A stretch of DNA of 64,000 nt from Streptomyces sp. NRRL WC-3605 (GCF_001509795.1 NZ_LLZN01000037.1:62001-126000), one strand, 5' to 3'; counted from the first letter of the stretch, positions 1 to 8,182 are shown. The notes: generated from the sequence alone by a model not told the origin. Program-made: numbers and translations.

Positions 1-129
1 ACCGCCCGCCTCACTCCCGCCGAGCGCACCGAGGTCTTCGCCACGACGGCGGAACGCGCCTACGGACTGGCCGGAAGCGACCAGCCGGGACGATCCCCGG
101 ACGACGGCCCGCGGGGGGTGGCCCGGTGA
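1..129 (+). CDS. amidohydrolase family protein, C-terminal end only
   Basis: An open frame enters from the left edge and stops at 127-129. The last 42 residues include a segment reading LTPAERTEVFATTAERAYGL, which resembles the final helix of amidohydrolase-2 TIM-barrel enzymes, where a (V/I)F-x-x-N/T-A-x-R-x-(Y/F)-x-L pattern is usual. The stop overlaps the GTG start of larA (126-128), so the two are translationally coupled and this gene is probably the first member of the lar operon. Amidohydrolase-2 members include lactonases acting on sugar-acid lactones, so it could supply or consume a hydroxyacid handled by the LarA homologue. Only the tail is visible, so the family call rests on a short motif. 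Confidence 0.5.
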   Translation, partial: TARLTPAERTEVFATTAERAYGLAGSDQPGRSPDDGPRGVAR

Positions 130-1406
130 AAGTACGCCTGGCCTACGGCCGGTCGGGGCTCGACATCGAGGTCGATCCGCACACGGCGACGGTCGTCGAA
201 CCCGTCCACCACGAAGCAGCCACCGACCAGATGGCCGCCCTGCGCGCGGCGCTGCGCGACCCGGTCGCCGGGCCACCGCTGCGCGAGCGGGTCCGCCCGG
301 GGCAGACGGTGGCCATCTCGGCCTGCGACGGAACCCGCCCGCAGCCCCGCCACCTGATGATCCCGGCGGTCCTGGACGAACTGGAGGACGTCGTCCGCCG
401 GGAGGACGTGGTCGTCCTCGTCGCGACCGGCACGCATCGCGGCAACGACGAGGCCGAACTGCGGGCGATGTTCGGCGACGAGATCGTCGACGGGGTACGG
501 ATCGTCAACCACGACGCCCGCGACGCCGGACAGCTGGCGTGGATCGGCACCTTCGGCAACGGCGTACCGGTGTGGCTCAACCGCGAGTGGTGGGAGGCGG
601 ACGTCCGCATCACCACCGGCTTCGTCGAACCCCACTTCTTCGCCGGCTTCTCCGGCGGCCCGAAGCTCGTCGCCCCCGGGCTCGCCGCCCTGGAGACCGT
701 GCTGGTGCTCCACGACGCGGCCCGCATCGGGGACCCGCGCGCCACCTGGGGCATCACCCACGGCAACCCGGTCCACGACGACGTGCGCGCCATCGCCGAG
801 GCCACCGGCGTCACCTTCGCGCTGGACGTGGTGCTCAACCGGGACAAGGACATCGTGGCCGCCTTCGGCGGTGACCTGCTGCCCATGCACGCGGCCGCGA
901 CGGCCACGGCCAAGCGGATGGCGATGCGCCCCGTCGAGGCCCCGTTCGACGTCGTCGTCACCACCAACTCCGGGTTCCCGCTGGACCAGAACCTGTACCA
1001 GGCCGTCAAGGGGATGTCGGCGGCCTACCAGGTGGTCCGGCCCGGAGGAACGATCGTGTGCGCGGCCGAGTGCCGTGACGGCTTCCCCGACCACGGCTCC
1101 TACCGCCGGGTGCTTGCCTCCGCGCCCTCTCCCCAGGCCCTGTTCGCCGACATCGGCGCGCGCACCGAAACGGTTCCCGACCAGTGGCAGGTGCAGATCC
1201 AGGCCCGCATCCAGTCGGGCAGCCGCGTCATCATGCACACCTCCTTCCTGAGCGACGAGGAGCTGGTCACGGCCCATCTGCGGCAGACCCACGACATCTC
1301 GGCCACCGTCGCCGAGGCGCTGGCCGCCGCGGGCCCCGACGCCCGCGTGTGCGTCCTGCCCGAAGGCCCGCAGACCATTCCCTACATCGGACGGGGGCGG
1401 CCGTGA
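126..1406 (+). CDS. larA: LarA-type nickel-pincer-nucleotide-dependent 2-hydroxyacid racemase/epimerase
   Basis: This 426-residue protein has the LarA family length (DUF2088 plus C-terminal domain). LarA racemases move a hydride between a 2-hydroxyacid and the pyridinium of a covalently bound Ni pincer cofactor. The catalytic residues known in Lactobacillus plantarum LarA (H108, H174, K184, H200) appear here with a constant offset of four: H104 in TGTHRGN, H170 and K180 in PHFFAGFSGGPK, and H196 in VLHDAAR. The enzyme should therefore be active and cytoplasmic. The GTG start at 126 overlaps the upstream stop. larB, larC and larE follow without gaps, so the cell can make the cofactor. LarA homologues vary in substrate (lactate, malate, phenyllactate, sugar acids), so lactate is not assured. 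Confidence 0.9.
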   Translation: MKVRLAYGRSGLDIEVDPHTATVVEPVHHEAATDQMAALRAALRDPVAGPPLRERVRPGQTVAISACDGTRPQPRHLMIPAVLDELEDVVRREDVVVLVATGTHRGNDEAELRAMFGDEIVDGVRIVNHDARDAGQLAWIGTFGNGVPVWLNREWWEADVRITTGFVEPHFFAGFSGGPKLVAPGLAALETVLVLHDAARIGDPRATWGITHGNPVHDDVRAIAEATGVTFALDVVLNRDKDIVAAFGGDLLPMHAAATATAKRMAMRPVEAPFDVVVTTNSGFPLDQNLYQAVKGMSAAYQVVRPGGTIVCAAECRDGFPDHGSYRRVLASAPSPQALFADIGARTETVPDQWQVQIQARIQSGSRVIMHTSFLSDEELVTAHLRQTHDISATVAEALAAAGPDARVCVLPEGPQTIPYIGRGRP

Positions 1407-2092
1407 ACGACGTGCTGGACCTGGGATACGCCCGGCTCGACCTCGGCCGTGAGGCCCGGCAGGGGCTGCCGGAAGTGGTCTATGGCCCCGGCAAGACGGT
1501 GGAGCAGATCGCCGGGATCGTCACCGGGCTCCTGCGCCACAACACCGGTCCCGTCCTCGCCACCCGTGTCGCCTCCGAGACCGCGGCGGCTGTCCTGGGT
1601 CAGGTGGAAGGCGGCGTGTACGACGAGAAGGCCCGGCTGCTGACCTGGCGGACGGCCGCCACCGGAACGTTCTCCGTCGTGGTCGCGGCCGCCGGCACCT
1701 CCGACGGCCCGGTGGCCGCGGAAGCCGCCGCCGTGGCCTCGGCCGTCGGGCTGGACACGACGGTCGTCCACGACGTCGGAGTGGCGGGAATCGACCGCGT
1801 CCTGCAAGTACGCGGTCTGCTGCAGGAAGCCGACGCGGTGATCGTGGCGGCCGGCATGGAAGGCGCCCTCGCCAGCGTCGTCGGCGGTCTGGTCCGCACC
1901 CCGGTCGTGGCGGTGCCCGTCTCCACCGGATACGGCGCCTCACTGGAAGGCGTCACCGCATTGCTCGCCATGCACGCCTCCTGCGCCGCCGGGGTGACCG
2001 TGGTCAACATCGATTCCGGTTTCTCCGCGGCCATGGCGGTCCACCGCATCGCCCAGGCCCGGCCGGCGGCGGACCGCGGAGGTGCCGAGTGA
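1403..2092 (+). CDS. larB: LarB, pyridinium-3,5-biscarboxylic acid mononucleotide synthase
   Basis: LarB carboxylates nicotinic acid adenine dinucleotide and cleaves its phosphoanhydride, giving the biscarboxylated mononucleotide that begins the nickel-pincer cofactor. This 229-residue protein has the AIR-carboxylase (PurE-like) C-terminal half with the family motif SCAAGVTVVNIDSGF. C194 in that motif corresponds to the cysteine that forms the substrate adduct in characterised LarB. The GTG at 1403 was chosen because it overlaps the larA stop by four bases and gives the family length; a longer open frame upstream lies inside larA. The stop in turn overlaps the larC start. The usual family ending VVNIDNGFGAG is slightly altered here (DSGFSAA). 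Confidence 0.9.
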   Translation: MNDVLDLGYARLDLGREARQGLPEVVYGPGKTVEQIAGIVTGLLRHNTGPVLATRVASETAAAVLGQVEGGVYDEKARLLTWRTAATGTFSVVVAAAGTSDGPVAAEAAAVASAVGLDTTVVHDVGVAGIDRVLQVRGLLQEADAVIVAAGMEGALASVVGGLVRTPVVAVPVSTGYGASLEGVTALLAMHASCAAGVTVVNIDSGFSAAMAVHRIAQARPAADRGGAE

Positions 2093-3267
2093 TCTGCTGG
2101 ATCAACCCGTTCACCGGACTGGCCGGAGACATGCTGCTGGCCGCCCTGATCGACGCCGGGGCACCGCTGGACCGGATCCGGTCCGCCGTCGCCGCGACCG
2201 GCCTGACCGGCTGGAACCTGACCGCCGAGCGCATCACCGACCACGGACTGGCCGCCACCCGGGTTTATGTCGAGGTCACCGACCTCCACACCGAGCGCCG
2301 GGCCACCGAGGTGCTGGAGATGGCCACCCGGGCGACCCCCCGCCCCGTCGCGGCCCTCGCCACCGCCGCCGTCACCGCGATCGCCGAGGCGGAGGGGCGG
2401 CTCCACGACGCCGACCCGGCCGACGTCCACCTGCACGAACTCGGCGGCCACGACACCCTTGTCGACATCGTCGGCTGCTCCGCGGCCCTGCACGCCCTCG
2501 AAGTCACCGACGTCGTCAGCGCACCCCTGCCCCTCGGTCGGGGCCGGATCGACGCCGCGCACGGCGTCCTGCCCTGCCCCGCACCGGCCACGCTCGCCCT
2601 CCTGGCGGGAGCCGCCGTCACGGGCAGCGACCTGCCGGGCGAAACGGTGACGCCCACCGGCGCCGCGCTGCTGCACGCCCCCGGAGCCCGCTACGGCCCG
2701 CCCCCTTCCATGGCCCTGGGCACCACGGGCTACGGCGCAGGCACCCGCCGCCTGTCCGACCGTCCCAACGTCGTCTCCGTCAGCCTCGGTTCCCCCCTTC
2801 CCGGCGGGGCGGACGAGGACGTGGTCGTGCTGGAGACCAACCTCGACGACGTCACCGGCGAACTCCTCGGGCACGTCATCACCCGGGCACTGGACGCCGG
2901 CGCCCTCGACGCCTGGACGACTCCGGCAGTGATGAAGAAGGGCAGACCCGCGCAGATCCTGCACGTCCTCCTCCACCCGCACCACGAACGGCCGCTGCGC
3001 GACCTGTTGCTGACCGAGACCGGAGCCCTCGGCATCCGCCGCGTCGCCGCCACCCGCACCACGCTGCCGCGCGCCTTCGAGACGGTGCAGGTCGACGGGC
3101 ATCCCGTACGGGTCAAGCACGGACCCTACGCGGCCAAGCCGGAACACGACGACGTGGTCGCCGCGGCCGCCGCGCTGGGCCTGCCTCTGCGCGTCGTCGC
3201 CGCGCGCGCACTGCGCCTCAGCCGGGCGGGAACGACGACGAGCCAGGAGGAAGAACGTGCCCGGTGA
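2089..3267 (+). CDS. larC: LarC, nickel-pincer cofactor nickel insertase (DUF111)
   Basis: LarC is the CTP-dependent cyclometallase that inserts nickel into the thiolated pyridinium mononucleotide. The protein has 392 residues, the full length of the DUF111 family. Visible features include the N-terminal NPFTGLAGDMLLAALIDAGA, a His-rich stretch (DVHLHELGGHDTLVDIVG, about residues 105-122) as expected for metal handling, and the C-terminal part with ETNLDDVTGE. In L. plantarum the gene is split into larC1 and larC2 and joined by ribosomal frameshifting; here it is one continuous frame. Its GTG start overlaps the larB stop by four bases, and its end overlaps larE by 11 bases. Confidence 0.9.
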   Translation: MICWINPFTGLAGDMLLAALIDAGAPLDRIRSAVAATGLTGWNLTAERITDHGLAATRVYVEVTDLHTERRATEVLEMATRATPRPVAALATAAVTAIAEAEGRLHDADPADVHLHELGGHDTLVDIVGCSAALHALEVTDVVSAPLPLGRGRIDAAHGVLPCPAPATLALLAGAAVTGSDLPGETVTPTGAALLHAPGARYGPPPSMALGTTGYGAGTRRLSDRPNVVSVSLGSPLPGGADEDVVVLETNLDDVTGELLGHVITRALDAGALDAWTTPAVMKKGRPAQILHVLLHPHHERPLRDLLLTETGALGIRRVAATRTTLPRAFETVQVDGHPVRVKHGPYAAKPEHDDVVAAAAALGLPLRVVAARALRLSRAGTTTSQEEERAR

Positions 3268-4081
3268 CGCCACCTTGGAGCACCGGCTCACGGACCGCGT
3301 GCGCGCGCTCGGCGGCCCCGTGGCCGTCGCCTATTCCGGCGGCGCCGACTCCGCGCTGGTCCTCGCCGCGGCCGCACGGGTACTCGGTCCCGAGCAGGTC
3401 CTGGCGGTCACGGCCGTGTCGGAGAGCCTGGCCGAGGGGGAGGTCCGTGCCGCCCGGCGTCTCGCCGACGACTTCGGGGTCACCCATCTCACGCCGCGCA
3501 CGCACGAGTTGGCCCGCCCCGGCTACCGGGCCAACGGCCCCGACCGCTGCTACTTCTGCAAGTCCGAGGTGCTGGACACCATCGCGGCGCTGGCCCACGA
3601 GCACGGCTTCGACACGGTGGCCACGGGCACCAACGCGGACGACGCCGCGGACCCCTACCGGCCGGGTATCCGCGCCGGCCGGGAGCGGGGCATCCGCACC
3701 CCGCTCCTCGACGCGGGGCTGACCAAGGCGGAGGTACGCCGCCTCAGCCGGCTCTGGTCGCTGCCCACCTGGAACAAACCGGCGACACCATGTCTCGCCA
3801 GCCGGGTTCGCTACGGCATCGAGGTCACTCCCTACCGCCTGGCCCGCGTCGACCGCGCCGAGGCGGCCGTCCGGACTCTGCTGGCCGGGGCCGGACTGCA
3901 GGTGACCGACCTTCGGGTCCGCGACCTCGGCGACCGGGCACGGGTCGAGGTGGACCCCGCGCTCGTATCCCGGACCGCGGCACTTCCGACACTCGGCGAG
4001 GTCCTCGCCGCCGCAGGCTTCGCCGGCCTGCCCCACCAGGTCGAACCGTTCCGCTCGGGACGGCTCAACACCGAGCCCTGA
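3257..4081 (+). CDS. larE: LarE, ATP-dependent sulfur insertase for the nickel-pincer cofactor
   Basis: LarE adenylates the biscarboxylated pyridinium mononucleotide and donates sulfur to it. The 274-residue protein has the PP-loop motif AYSGGADSALVL (about residues 25-36) and the sulfur-donor loop TPCLASR with C179, equivalent to the sacrificial C176 of L. plantarum LarE. No second cysteine sits four residues on or near the position about 29 residues on, so by eye this belongs with the single-cysteine sacrificial enzymes rather than the iron-sulfur type. A separate C98-x2-C101 pair is present. The GTG at 3257 has an AGGAGG ribosome site at 3245-3250 inside the end of larC. It is the last operon gene; no nickel transporter is adjacent. 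Confidence 0.9.
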   Translation: MPGDATLEHRLTDRVRALGGPVAVAYSGGADSALVLAAAARVLGPEQVLAVTAVSESLAEGEVRAARRLADDFGVTHLTPRTHELARPGYRANGPDRCYFCKSEVLDTIAALAHEHGFDTVATGTNADDAADPYRPGIRAGRERGIRTPLLDAGLTKAEVRRLSRLWSLPTWNKPATPCLASRVRYGIEVTPYRLARVDRAEAAVRTLLAGAGLQVTDLRVRDLGDRARVEVDPALVSRTAALPTLGEVLAAAGFAGLPHQVEPFRSGRLNTEP

Positions 4082-4334
4082 GACCAAGGCGGGGTCGCCA
4101 AAGGAGGGGCCGGCCTGTGTTTCTTCGGCCAAGTCGGTCGGGTGCGGGTGTGTGCCGTCCGCAACGCTGTGCCCGTGCATGTTGATGATCAGGTCGGTGC
4201 GGGTGTCCCTACGGAGCTCGCGCCGTTGCGAGAGGCGTCGGTGACGAGCCGCTGCCGAGGGCTGTCACCAGGCGCGCTCCACGGGAACTTGCCGAAGCTG
4301 AGGAGGGCCCTTCGCGAAGGTGGGCGTGGGGCAG

Positions 4335-5000
4335 CTATGCAGAGCCGTGGGGCCTGGTGTCCGAGGCGCCGTGGGCATCCGGCGTCCCGTATCGCGCGAG
4401 CATGGTCAGCACCGCTTGGTCGACCGCGTTGGCGACGGCGGTGTCGTCGGGCTCCCAGTGGGCGAGCAGCATCCGCGGCCAGAACACGTAGTTGGAGATC
4501 ATCCCGAGGAATTGGGTCGCCGCCGTCTCCGCATCGTCGAGCCGGGCTGTTCCGGCGGCGTTCTCCGCTGCCAGGTAGCGGCGGACCGTTTCGAAGTAGG
4601 GCATCTTGCCGAGCTTGAACTGGGTCTCCCCGAGTTCGGGGAAGCGCGGTACCTCGGCGATGACGATACGGAAGAGGGCGGCCATGCCGGGCTGGGTGAG
4701 CAGGGCCACGTATCGGCGTCCGATGGTCTCAAGTCCGGCGCGGAGGTTCCCGGGCTCGGGGAGGGGCGCCTCCCCGTCGTCCACTTTCCAGTATTCGGTG
4801 ACGATCGCCTCGAACAGGGCCGCCTTGGTGGTGAACTGCTTGAACAGGGTCGCCCTCGACACTCCGGCCGCCTCCGCGATGCGGGCCAGCGAGGTGCCAT
4901 CGTAGCCGGAGTCGAGGAACAGCTTCGTCGCTGCCTCGATGATGGACGTCCGCTTCTGCGCTGCCACGCGCCGGTGGTACTCCGAAGGCTGTGCCGTCAT
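4335..5000 (-). CDS. TetR/AcrR family transcriptional regulator
   Basis: A 221-residue repressor with an N-terminal helix-turn-helix of TetR type: about residues 15-60 include IIEAATKLFLDSGYDGTSL followed by the recognition helix region AEAAGVSRATLFKQF. The C-terminal ligand domain is undefined. The ATG at 5000 was chosen because the frame upstream of it runs through the operator region and is not TetR-like. It is divergent from the SDR gene at 5123. Two palindromes in the 122-bp gap (5025-5046 and 5074-5095) are likely its operators, so it probably represses itself and the SDR and is released by a ligand related to the SDR substrate. Confidence 0.9.
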   Translation of the reverse strand: MTAQPSEYHRRVAAQKRTSIIEAATKLFLDSGYDGTSLARIAEAAGVSRATLFKQFTTKAALFEAIVTEYWKVDDGEAPLPEPGNLRAGLETIGRRYVALLTQPGMAALFRIVIAEVPRFPELGETQFKLGKMPYFETVRRYLAAENAAGTARLDDAETAATQFLGMISNYVFWPRMLLAHWEPDDTAVANAVDQAVLTMLARYGTPDAHGASDTRPHGSA

Positions 5001-5024
5001 GCCCCCAGTATGCCCTCCGTTCCG

Positions 5025-5046
5025 AGGTGAGTCACTTGACTCGCCT
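5025..5046. promoter_or_regulatory. probable TetR operator 1
   Basis: A 22-bp near-perfect palindrome: left arm AGGTGAGTCA, two-base centre CT, right arm TGACTCGCCT, with nine of ten positions complementary. It lies between the divergent TetR and SDR genes. The left arm recurs exactly at 5074-5083. Confidence 0.7.
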
Positions 5047-5073
5047 CTAGTCCTGCTCCTACCGTGAATAGGG

Positions 5074-5095
5074 AGGTGAGTCACTCGGCTCACCA
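5074..5095. promoter_or_regulatory. probable TetR operator 2
   Basis: A second, weaker copy: left arm AGGTGAGTCA is identical to operator 1, centre CT, right arm CGGCTCACCA (seven of ten positions pair). It ends 13 bp before the SDR ribosome site, so a bound repressor here would block SDR transcription. Confidence 0.6.
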
Positions 5096-5122
5096 TTGTG
5101 CGAGCCTGGAGGAGGAGGCAGC

Positions 5123-5911
5123 ATGGAACGCTTCGAGGGCCAGACCGTCGTCGTCACCGGCGGCAGCGGTGGTATGGGCAGCAGCCATGTGCGGGGCTAC
5201 CACGCCGAAGGGGCGAACGTCGTCATCGCCGGCCGCGACGACGACGCCGGCCGCGATCTCGCTGCCCGTCTCGGTCAGCGAGCCCTGTCCGTCCACCTGG
5301 ATGTCACCAGCGAGGCCGACTGGGCGGCACTGGTACGAGAGGTCGAAGACCACTTCGGGCCGATCACCATCCTGGTGAACAACGCGGGCATCCAGAACCC
5401 GGCGGCCCTTGTCGAACACACTGAACTCCGGGCCTGGGAGCAAACCTTTGGTGTGAACGTCACCGGTCAGTTCCTCGGTATCAGGGCCGTGGCTCCGTCG
5501 ATGCGCAGGGGCGGTGGCGGAAGCATCGTCAACGTGGCCTCGACCATGGCCCACGTCGGCACGGCCTTCTACGCCCCCTACACCGCAAGCAAGTGGGCCG
5601 TGCGCGGGCTGACCAAGACGGCCGCGCTGGAACTGGGGCGGGACAACATCCGGGTCAACTCCATCCACCCCGGCGTCGTCTCCACACCGCTGATCCACGA
5701 ACCCACCGTCGCAGGCCAGCCGGCCATCGCCGACCTCTACTCGCCCGATCCCTTCGCCATTCCCCGGCTCGCCGAACCGTCCGACGTCACCCGTCTGTTG
5801 CTCTTCATCACGTCCCAGGACGCATCCTTCGCCACGGGCTCGGAATTCGTCCTGGACGGGGGTCTGCTGCTCGGCCCCGCACTCCGACCCGAATCCGACA
5901 TCGCAGCTTGA
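5123..5911 (+). CDS. short-chain dehydrogenase/reductase, classical type
   Basis: A 262-residue NAD(P)-dependent oxidoreductase. It shows the cofactor motif TGGSGGMG (near residue 13), NNAG, the catalytic serine in NVASTMAHVG, and the YxxxK pair in YTASK. The ATG at 5123 follows a strong GGAGGAGGAGG ribosome site at 5108-5118; an in-frame ATG at 5096 precedes that site and overlaps the operator, so it was rejected. The sequence resembles 20-beta-hydroxysteroid-dehydrogenase-like SDRs, but the substrate cannot be read from it. It is under divergent TetR control. Confidence 0.85.
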   Translation: MERFEGQTVVVTGGSGGMGSSHVRGYHAEGANVVIAGRDDDAGRDLAARLGQRALSVHLDVTSEADWAALVREVEDHFGPITILVNNAGIQNPAALVEHTELRAWEQTFGVNVTGQFLGIRAVAPSMRRGGGGSIVNVASTMAHVGTAFYAPYTASKWAVRGLTKTAALELGRDNIRVNSIHPGVVSTPLIHEPTVAGQPAIADLYSPDPFAIPRLAEPSDVTRLLLFITSQDASFATGSEFVLDGGLLLGPALRPESDIAA

Positions 5912-5951
5912 CCCGGCATTGCAGGTCGGAGCGTGGAGTCGCGGCCGCCCA

Positions 5952-6196
5952 TCAGGACCGCACGCTGTCGAGCGCGACACTTTCGCGGGCGAGTACGAAC
6001 AGGAGGGTGAGGAGGGCGGCGCGTGCATTGCCGTCGTCGAAGGGGTGGAAGAAGCAGATGTCGAGGTAGGCGCGTGCGGCCCGGGCGGTCAGGGGGAGAG
6101 CCGGGTGGTGCTCTTGGCGCGTTGGGTGAGGCAGGCGTCGAGGCGGGCGTGGGTGTCGTCGGCGATGCCGTAGCGTTCCCGGCCGCCCCTGGCGAG
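5952..6196 (-). pseudogene. Fic/DOC-family protein remnant (frameshifted)
   Basis: Fic proteins transfer AMP or other groups to target proteins. On the minus strand one frame reads RERYGIADDTHARLDACL and hits a stop right after TTRLSP; the next frame continues TARAARAYLDICFFHPFDDG with the Fic catalytic motif HPFxDGNxR. One missing base in a C-run near 6092-6096 explains the break. The C-terminal part stops soon after the motif and the N-terminal part is not recognisable, so the gene is both frameshifted and truncated. Confidence 0.55.
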
Positions 6197-6280
6197 AGCG
6201 CGCAGTCTGCGGTGTCGCTTCGGGCCGGAACGGCTTGGGTGACCGCCGCCCCCTTCCCGCGCGGCGAGATGCCTGAACGG

Positions 6281-7309
6281 TCAGTTCGAGATCTCCCACC
6301 ACGGACTCCGGCGCTCGTGTGCGTCTGTGATCCGGATCGGTTCGTGCGGGGTGCTGTGCTGGTACCGCGAACGCTCATCGTCGGTCACGAACCATGGGGT
6401 CGCGGGCAGGTCGGCTTCGGGGAAGGACTCCTGCACGCAGAGGTACGTGAAGCCGATGGCGGCCCGCTGGCTGTCCGTGAGCGAGCGCACTGCACTGTCC
6501 GGGGCGCCGTCGAGGAGACCGCGAGTTCCTGCCGGGGGAGCCGCGGCGTCTTCGATCGGCAGGGGGTGGTCGATCAGCCGCCGGTAGACGCTGACGACCT
6601 CCTCCATCCCGAAGCGTGGCCAGGTCGAGGACACAGGAGGGAGGAGGCTGGACAGTTCGCGTACGGTGAACGAACCCCGGGCCCGGGTCCGCGCAGTCTG
6701 CCGGACTGCGTCCAGCCGGGACAGCCCGATCAGCCACCTGCTGCCCGCCCACCAGTTGATCAATGTCAACACGAACGCGAGAGCCACCAGCCAGCCATTG
6801 CCGCCCCAGTGAATCCCCGACGTGCCCCACCACCACGGTGGGACGGCAAGAAGGAGAAGGGCGCCGGCACCCCGGGCCACCCAGGCGGACGGATCGCGAT
6901 GCGACATCCGATAGCCGAACAGGGGTCGGCGTCGAGGAATCGCCCGCGAGACCAAACCGTGGACGAAAGCGTTGGCACCGGTGGTGATCTCGTCGAACAC
7001 CCAGCCCGCACGCTCAGCCGACGGCATGGCGGTCAGGTACTCCTCGATCTGGAGGGCGAGGAACCTGGCCGTGAACACGTGGGCGGCCGTCAACGCGGTG
7101 AAGACGAGCCACATCCGATCGACAGGCACGGAGACCGCGGCCACTTGAAGGGACTGACCACCCGCAAGAAGGCGGGTGAGGACGACGGCGACGGCGAGCA
7201 GACCGCCGACGGCCAGGATCCGTTCCGCATTACGGGCTCCGGCCACGAGTCGCCGTTGCGCAGGACTGGGATCACTCACCGGCACACGATCGCTCATCTG
7301 CGGTGGCAT
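6281..7309 (-). CDS. membrane protein of unknown function
   Basis: I do not recognise this 342-residue protein. About four membrane-spanning stretches are visible: near residues 25-45 (ILAVGGLLAVAVVLTRLL), 55-80 (MWLVFTALTAAHVF), 135-150 and 160-180 (WLVALAFVLTLINWWAG). A soluble C-terminal half of about 150 residues follows and ends WWEISN. The start at 7309 was chosen for a GGTGGAAG sequence upstream; ATG at 7297 is an alternative without a clear site. It stands alone between decayed genes. Codon use looks like a functional Streptomyces gene. Confidence 0.6.
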   Translation of the reverse strand: MPPQMSDRVPVSDPSPAQRRLVAGARNAERILAVGGLLAVAVVLTRLLAGGQSLQVAAVSVPVDRMWLVFTALTAAHVFTARFLALQIEEYLTAMPSAERAGWVFDEITTGANAFVHGLVSRAIPRRRPLFGYRMSHRDPSAWVARGAGALLLLAVPPWWWGTSGIHWGGNGWLVALAFVLTLINWWAGSRWLIGLSRLDAVRQTARTRARGSFTVRELSSLLPPVSSTWPRFGMEEVVSVYRRLIDHPLPIEDAAAPPAGTRGLLDGAPDSAVRSLTDSQRAAIGFTYLCVQESFPEADLPATPWFVTDDERSRYQHSTPHEPIRITDAHERRSPWWEISN

Positions 7310-7412
7310 TGCCAAGCTTCCACCCGCGCAGCGACGCCTGGTGGCCCGGGCATTCGGTCGTAGGAGCGACGACGCCCGTCGTTGACGTCCGGGGCCCCGA
7401 CATCCTGGCCCG

Positions 7413-7532
7413 ATGGCGGACAGAACCGGCGGCGAGCCCCCTATCGACAGGCGCTCCACCCGATGGGAGGGGCACAAGGCGCAGCGTCAGCTCGAACTGG
7501 TGGACGCCGCCGTCGCCCTCATCGAGGAGGAG
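7413..7532 (+). pseudogene. TetR regulator, N-terminal fragment
   Basis: The frame from ATG 7413 reads RRSTRWEGHKAQRQLELVDA then AVALIEEEGLEHL, the first helices of a TetR DNA-binding domain, and then loses all similarity before the recognition helix. The frame stops at 7622 with low-complexity residues. It is a truncated remnant. Confidence 0.45.
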
Positions 7533-7808
7533 GGCCTGGAACATCTGGGTGTGGTGGGTCTCCTCGGTGCAGCGGTTGTTCCCGGTACCAGGGATGCGCG
7601 CCGAGGGCGTCCGCGCTGGTGAGGACCCAGCGCGGGTCGCTCGTGTCGGAACTCGCCTTCAGCACTCCCGCCACCAGTGCGGTGCGCGCCGGTACGTCGC
7701 ATCCGCGGTTACGGCCCCTGGGGTCCCGGCATCACGCGACACCCCACTCCGAGATGACCGGCACATCAGCCGTACACCGTAATCAGCCTTCAGACGTCGA
7801 ATGGCGGC

Positions 7809-8133
7809 GAGGCCTCGTCCGAACCACCGGCCCGGACGCAGTTCCTGACCCTGGACGACTCCCGCGTACGACTCGTCGGTACGACCGTCCCCGGTGACGC
7901 CAGCCTCATGGTGCGGGTGCAGTCGCTGGCCGACACCCCCCGTCACCTGCCGACTGCGCACCCCCTTCACCGTCACCCAGGCCGTACGCACCAACTACCT
8001 GGGCCTGGCTCCGCGCGACATCGAGCCGGACCCGGACCACGCCATCCCGATCGACATCGCGCCCCTCGGAACGGCAGCCGTGGTCCTGCACCTCGCGGCT
8101 CCGACCGGCGCTGATCGCGTGCGCGGCAGCTGA
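7809..8133 (+). pseudogene. glycosidase (GH38-like) C-terminal remnant, frameshifted
   Basis: One frame from 7809 reads QFLTLDDSRVRLVGTTVPGD and SLMVRVQSLADTPR. The neighbouring frame from about 7945 continues CRLRTPFTVTQAVRTNYLGL and ends IDIAPLGTAAVVLHL before a stop at 8131-8133. Read together this resembles the C-terminal beta-sandwich of an alpha-mannosidase-like glycoside hydrolase. The catalytic part is absent. The family call is from memory of such tails and is tentative. Just upstream, on the minus strand around 7560-7740, a protein-like frame (VLKASSDTSDPRWVLTSADA) also exists without a recognisable family. Confidence 0.4.
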
Positions 8134-8182
8134 CGCTGTGTCGCCGTACGGAGGGCGTGCGACGCAGAGTGCCGGCGGCCTG

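Noticed and set aside
60..1292. A 410-codon open frame on the minus strand opposite larA
   Set aside because: It is antisense to a gene with all catalytic residues; its composition is Gly/Val/Asp/His-rich shadow sequence from high-GC codon structure.
1600..3291. A 563-codon minus-strand frame opposite larB and larC
   Set aside because: Same reason: low-complexity antisense shadow, no ribosome site, no recognisable domain.
7659..7994. Possible IS3-type transposase start (LKADYGVRLMCR segment, minus strand)
   Set aside because: Only a dozen residues look transposase-like and they conflict with better-supported glycosidase-like frames on the other strand.
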